Shown here one piece after another: positions 60,040 to 64,000 of a DNA stretch of 64,000 nt; the first letter of the stretch is position 1, and every line of letters begins with the position of its first letter. A model generated the notes under the pieces. The model made no database searches. It had not been told where the DNA came from and saw only the letters and a list, made by a program, of their open reading frames with translations. Origin of the DNA: Bacillota bacterium. Its GTDB lineage: Bacteria > Bacillota > Clostridia > Acetivibrionales > JAEZXR01. Location of the stretch: positions 62,001 through 126,000 of the forward strand of contig JAEZXR010000127.1 in NCBI GenBank assembly GCA_023419605.1, given 5' to 3'. Made by a program: the position numbers and the translations under genes.

Positions 60040-61641
60040 ATGAGAAGAAAATTTAAAAAATGGAGTTCGGCATTGGCAGCAGTACTGGCGGTGACATTCC
60101 TGCTGCCGGGTTGTTCCACAAAAACCGAGGGCACAAAGGGGACAGAGCCGCAGAAAAAGAGCGAAATTGTAATTTCGGTAGGTACGGAAAGTACAAGCGG
60201 CTACGACCCATGTACCGGGAGTTCTACATACCTTTTCTTTAGCGGCCTTTTGGCCTTTGACAAGGATTGCAACATTATAAAGGATCTGGCGGCGGATTAC
60301 AGCGTGAGTAAGGATGGCCTTACCTATACCTTTACACTGCGGGAAGATGCAAAGTTTAGTGACGGGACGCCGGTGAAAGCGCAGGATGTGGTATTTACCT
60401 ACAATACCACGAAGAAAAGCGGTTCGGTGGTTGACCTGAATATCATGAAAACCGTGGAGGCCAAAGGCGATAAAACCGTAGTTTTCACGCTTGAAAAGCC
60501 CTATTCGGTATTTTTAAATATTATTGCGGAAAGAGGCATCGTGCCCGAGCACGCCTACGACTCCCAGTACAGCCAGAAACCCATAGGCTCGGGTCCTTTC
60601 GTTCTTACCCAGTGGGATAAGGGACAACAGTTGATTCTTGAACCCAATCCGTACTTTTATGGGACAAAGCCTTCTTTTAAGAAAGTGACTATTCTTTTCC
60701 TGGATGAAGATGCCGTACTTGCAGCGGCCCAATCGGGACGGCTGGATGTAGCCATGATAAACCCGCAGTTTTCGGACCAAAAGGCCGGAGGAATGAAATT
60801 AACGGCATTAAAAACAGTGGATAACAGAGGGATCAATCTGCCGGTTGTCCCTGAATCCAAGACTGCAGAAGGAAAAATTGTGGGGAATGATGTGACCTCC
60901 GACCTCGCCGTAAGAAAAGCGTTAAATATCGGTATCAGCCGTAAACAGATCATTAAAGATGCATTGAACGGCTATGGAACACCGGCCTATTCGGTTTGCG
61001 ATACACAGCCCTGGTGGAATGCCGAAACCGTCGTCGAGGACGGCAAAGTCCAGGAAGCCCGTAAGTTGCTGGAAGAGGCAGGCTGGAAAGACACCGATGG
61101 AGACGGCATCCGTGAAAAAAACGGTAAAAGGGCTGAATTTACCGTATACGGAAGAACCGATGATTTACAGCGGTACACCCTGGCAGTGGCTCTCAGTGCG
61201 CAAGCAAAACCTTTGGGCATTAACATTAAAGCGGAAGCCAAGGGTTGGACAGAGGCAAAGGCGCTGTCCATGTCAACTCCGACCGTATTTGGATTTGGCA
61301 GCTACAGCCCCATACAGATGTACTATTCCTTCCACAGCGACAACATCGGCGTAGGTATTAATAATACAGCGTCCTATAATAATCCAAAGGTGGATGAATA
61401 TATAAACAAAGCGCTGTATTCTTCCGACCGGGACGAATCGATGAAATATTGGAAATTGGCGCAATGGGATGGAAAAACAGGCTTTGGAGCCAATGGAGAC
61501 GCCCCCTGGCTGTGGATTGTGAATATTCAGCACCTCTACCTGGTGAACGAGAAGCTGAATATCGGGGAACAGCGCGTACATCCCCATGGACATGGATGGC
61601 CCATTGTACAGAATATAAATGAATGGACATGGAGTGAGTAA
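60040..61641 (+). CDS. ABC-importer solute-binding lipoprotein, family 5 (OppA/NikA-like)
   Basis: A 533-residue lipoprotein: lipobox Cys25 (LLPGCST), then the family 5 pattern (LAADYSVSKDGLTYTFTLREDAKFSDGTPVKAQDVVFTY). The C-terminal tail contains HPHGHGWP, three His in a cluster of a kind that could bind metal. Family 5 proteins take oligopeptides, nickel or cobalt chelates, or opines. CGGAGGAAATGG precedes ATG 60040. The ligand remains open; the leader described above probably controls this operon. Confidence 0.88.
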   Translation: MRRKFKKWSSALAAVLAVTFLLPGCSTKTEGTKGTEPQKKSEIVISVGTESTSGYDPCTGSSTYLFFSGLLAFDKDCNIIKDLAADYSVSKDGLTYTFTLREDAKFSDGTPVKAQDVVFTYNTTKKSGSVVDLNIMKTVEAKGDKTVVFTLEKPYSVFLNIIAERGIVPEHAYDSQYSQKPIGSGPFVLTQWDKGQQLILEPNPYFYGTKPSFKKVTILFLDEDAVLAAAQSGRLDVAMINPQFSDQKAGGMKLTALKTVDNRGINLPVVPESKTAEGKIVGNDVTSDLAVRKALNIGISRKQIIKDALNGYGTPAYSVCDTQPWWNAETVVEDGKVQEARKLLEEAGWKDTDGDGIREKNGKRAEFTVYGRTDDLQRYTLAVALSAQAKPLGINIKAEAKGWTEAKALSMSTPTVFGFGSYSPIQMYYSFHSDNIGVGINNTASYNNPKVDEYINKALYSSDRDESMKYWKLAQWDGKTGFGANGDAPWLWIVNIQHLYLVNEKLNIGEQRVHPHGHGWPIVQNINEWTWSE

Positions 61642-61644
61642 AGG

Positions 61645-62670
61645 ATGGACTTATTGGAGAAGGAAGGGAAAAGGGAACGCCAGACGAAAAATGTTCTGAA
61701 ATTTATTGGAATGAATCTGCTGAAGATGGTTATCCTTATGCTGCTTGTCAGTGTAGTGACTTTTACACTCATAAGCCTTTCCGGTATTAATCCTGTGGAT
61801 GCATACATAGGGGCTGATACGCAAATCAGCCCCCAACAATATGAAAAAATAGCCCTTCACTGGGGGTTGGATAAATTGCCGGTAGAGCGGTTTGCAAACT
61901 GGTTTGCCAACCTCTTGCGAGGTAATTTCGGTACGTCCATGATCTATCGGCAGCCTGTAATAAAGGTTATCGGAGAAAAGTTTAAAGCTTCCCTTGCATT
62001 GATGGGAACCGCCTGGGTCCTATCCGGAATTCTGGGGTTCGTATTGGGCATTATAGCCGGTGTAAACAAGGGGCGCTGGCCCGATAAGGCCATTAAGGCC
62101 TTTTGCCTTGTCATGGTTTCTGCTCCAACCTTTTGGATTGCACTCATTATGATCATGGTTTTTTCCGTAGGGTTGGGATGGTTTCCTTTGGGGCTCGCAG
62201 CACCTATAGGAAAGCTGGCGCAAGAGGTAACGCTTGGTGAAAGAATTCGTCATCTGGTATTGCCTGCTTTGACATTAAGCATCACCGGGATATCGGGTAT
62301 AGCATTGCACACACGGCAGAAAATGGCGGATGTACTGGAAACTGAATATGTCCTGTTTGCCCGGGCCAGAGGAGAAAGAGACTGGGACATCATCAAAAGG
62401 CATGGTATCAGAAATATTATGCTGCCTGCCATAACGCTTCAGTTTGCGTCACTGAGTGAGCTTTTTGGCGGCTCCGTACTGGCTGAACAGGTTTTTTCCT
62501 ATCCCGGTCTGGGACAGGCTGCCACCCTGGCAGGAATCAAAAGCGATATTCCACTGCTGTTAGGCATTACACTGTTTAGTGCGCTGTTTGTCTTTACCGG
62601 AAATTTCATAGCAGACGTTATTTATGGAATTGTATCTCCTGAAATAAGGGAGGGTTCAAAGCATGCTTAA
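61645..62670 (+). CDS. ABC-importer permease (OppB/NikB-like)
   Basis: A 341-residue permease with six membrane segments and the EAA-like loop YVLFARARGERDWDIIKRHGIRNIMLPA. The conserved ENFSYPGLG-type block appears as AEQVFSYPGLGQ. ATG 61645 lies three bases after the lipoprotein stop and follows AAAGG. Confidence 0.9.
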   Translation: MDLLEKEGKRERQTKNVLKFIGMNLLKMVILMLLVSVVTFTLISLSGINPVDAYIGADTQISPQQYEKIALHWGLDKLPVERFANWFANLLRGNFGTSMIYRQPVIKVIGEKFKASLALMGTAWVLSGILGFVLGIIAGVNKGRWPDKAIKAFCLVMVSAPTFWIALIMIMVFSVGLGWFPLGLAAPIGKLAQEVTLGERIRHLVLPALTLSITGISGIALHTRQKMADVLETEYVLFARARGERDWDIIKRHGIRNIMLPAITLQFASLSELFGGSVLAEQVFSYPGLGQAATLAGIKSDIPLLLGITLFSALFVFTGNFIADVIYGIVSPEIREGSKHA

Positions 62671-63523
62671 AGGTATACGGATTGAAGATAAAAGGTCCGT
62701 GTTCTCATTGAACCGGCGGGCCTGGACACTGGCTATGGTGGTGCTTGCCGCAGCTATACTGATGGGCATCGCCGCAAGCGGAATTCTCATGAATGCAAAT
62801 GCCTACGGCTCTAATTTTGCAGAAAAAAACCAGGGCCCCTCCCTTGTGCATTTGTTTGGTACGGATTTTATGGGACGGGACATGCTGGCGAGGACTGTAA
62901 AAGGCCTTTCCACCAGTATTGCCATTGGGCTTGTGGCAGCTTCCGTGAGTGCGGTAATGGCAGTCCTATTCGGTATCGCAGCAGCTACTCTCGGGAAAAA
63001 AGCGGATGCGGTCATATCCATGGGTGTGAACCTTATGATGGGAGTTCCCCATATCATCCTTCTCATGCTGATTTCTTTTGTATGCGGAAAGGGGGTAAAG
63101 GGTGTCATCATTGCCGTTGCACTGACCCATTGGCCGAACCTCACCCGGATCATACGATCAGAAGTGATGCAGATCCGCTCTTCTCACTATGTGAAAGCAT
63201 CTGCCAAAATGGGAAAAAGTAGAGGGTGGATTGCAAGAAAACACATCCTTCCCCATTTGATTCCTCAATTTGCAGTGGGCTTAATCCTGCTGTTTCCCCA
63301 TGCCATACTGCATGAAGCTGCCATTACTTTTTTAGGCTTTGGACTTCCCCTGCAAATGCCTGCTATCGGTGTAATCCTATCGGAATCCATGAAATATCTC
63401 TCCATGGGAATGTGGTGGCTCGCATTTTTTCCAGGTTTATCACTGCTGATACTGGTGCTTCTGTTTGATGCCATGGGGGAGAATCTGCGATTGTTGGTCG
63501 ATCCTTATCGGGCGCATGAGTGA
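62663..63523 (+). CDS. ABC-importer permease (OppC/NikC-like)
   Basis: A 286-residue permease. HLFGTDFMGRDMLARTVKG is the OppC/NikC hallmark, with the EAA loop YVKASAKMGKSRGWIARKHILPHL. It overlaps the OppB-like gene by 8 bases. Confidence 0.9.
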   Translation: MLKGIRIEDKRSVFSLNRRAWTLAMVVLAAAILMGIAASGILMNANAYGSNFAEKNQGPSLVHLFGTDFMGRDMLARTVKGLSTSIAIGLVAASVSAVMAVLFGIAAATLGKKADAVISMGVNLMMGVPHIILLMLISFVCGKGVKGVIIAVALTHWPNLTRIIRSEVMQIRSSHYVKASAKMGKSRGWIARKHILPHLIPQFAVGLILLFPHAILHEAAITFLGFGLPLQMPAIGVILSESMKYLSMGMWWLAFFPGLSLLILVLLFDAMGENLRLLVDPYRAHE

Positions 63524-63540
63524 AGGAGGGGGGAAAACCA

Positions 63541-64000
63541 TGGATAAAAAAAATACGCCCGTGCTTGAGATTCGGGACCTGTCCGTAAAGTTCCGGCGGT
63601 ATGACAAAGGCCTGAAACAGGAGGAACTGGAAGTTATATCGGACTTAAGCGTAACGGTACATTCGGGAGAGATCGTGGCAGTGGTAGGTGCCAGCGGATC
63701 GGGTAAAAGCTTGCTGGCCCATGCAGTTCTAGGAATACTACCCGCCAATGCCGTTACGTCAGGCTCCATCAGGTACTGGGGGCAGGAAGTCGATATAAAA
63801 AAACAAAAAGAGCTCAGAGGAAAGGAAATTGCCCTTGTTCCTCAATCCGTGACCTATTTGGACCCGCTCATGAAGGTTGGAGAACAAACCCGAGGAGTTC
63901 ACGGGTCTAAAGAAGCACAGCGCAGGGTTTTCAAAAAATACGGATTAAAGCCCGAAGCAGAGGAAATGTATCCTTTCCAGCTATCGGGCGGTATGGCAAG
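63541..64000 (+). CDS. ABC-importer ATP-binding protein (OppD/NikD-like), cut by window edge
   Basis: The frame opens at ATG 63541 behind GGAGGGGG and is still open at 64000, giving about 153 residues. Walker A is GASGSGKS (residues 50-57), the Q-loop is VPQSVTYLDPLM and the start of the signature LSGGMA is at the edge. Walker B and the rest lie outside. It would normally be followed by an OppF/NikE-type second ATPase. Confidence 0.88.

Overview
The window looks like chromosome from a low-to-moderate G+C Gram-positive bacterium of the Bacillota, most likely a saccharolytic clostridium. The clues are AGGAGG-type ribosome sites, lipobox solute-binding proteins paired with LplB/YtcP-type permeases, YesM/YesN-type two-component systems, a DUF2325 protein and secreted multi-domain glycanases. 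The species cannot be fixed by eye. I saw no rRNA, tRNA, CRISPR array, phage module or transposase gene.

Region 1 (1-15.6 kb) is a compact plus-strand biosynthetic cluster. It has three acyl carrier proteins, two KAS III enzymes with intact Cys-His-Asn triads, an FkbH-type glyceryl-ACP synthase, an SDR ketoreductase, a radical SAM enzyme with a Twitch-like four-cysteine C-terminus, two BtrH-like (C39-like fold) proteins, an MGDG/MurG-type glycosyltransferase, a thymidylate-kinase-like P-loop kinase, an NTP_transf_5 protein and a three-gene ABC-2 exporter. A cut-off APH/choline-kinase-like gene lies at the left edge. The set suggests that an ACP-bound starter or C3 unit is extended, reduced, moved to an acceptor, glycosylated and exported. 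The combination matches no pathway I know and is the best candidate here for an undescribed system.

Region 2 (15.6-18.3 kb) is a hairpin-rich spacer, a MerR/TipAS drug-sensing regulator with its own 19-bp-spacer promoter, and a third, divergent BtrH-like gene on the minus strand.

Region 3 (18.5-31.7 kb) is a locus for amino-sugar oligosaccharides: a membrane AraC sensor, an ABC importer (lipoprotein plus two permeases, no ATPase), two GH20 hexosaminidases, a Gfo/Idh/MocA oxidoreductase, NagB and NagA. A decayed fragment of a secreted enzyme sits inside it. Small housekeeping genes follow (PpnP, a DUF2325 protein), then two tandem minus-strand genes for tiny basic proteins that are easy to miss.

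Region 4 (33.4-49.5 kb) is a beta-1,3-glucan-type locus: a YesM/YesN pair, two secreted GH16 enzymes with shuffled discoidin domains, an ABC importer, a phosphohexomutase and a GH94/GH161-like phosphorylase. A 450-bp nested palindromic element follows.

Region 5 (50.1-57.6 kb) is an AfuABC/FbpABC-type importer with a Cof-type HAD phosphatase, facing a second histidine kinase/response regulator pair. A hairpin cluster separates these from an ECF sigma/anti-sigma operon (57.9-59.6 kb, minus strand).

Region 6 (59.8-64 kb) is an Opp/Nik-type ABC importer operon. It is preceded by a strong promoter and a leader that folds as a three-way junction followed by an intrinsic terminator, so it is a riboswitch candidate. 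The operon runs off the right edge within its first ATPase gene.
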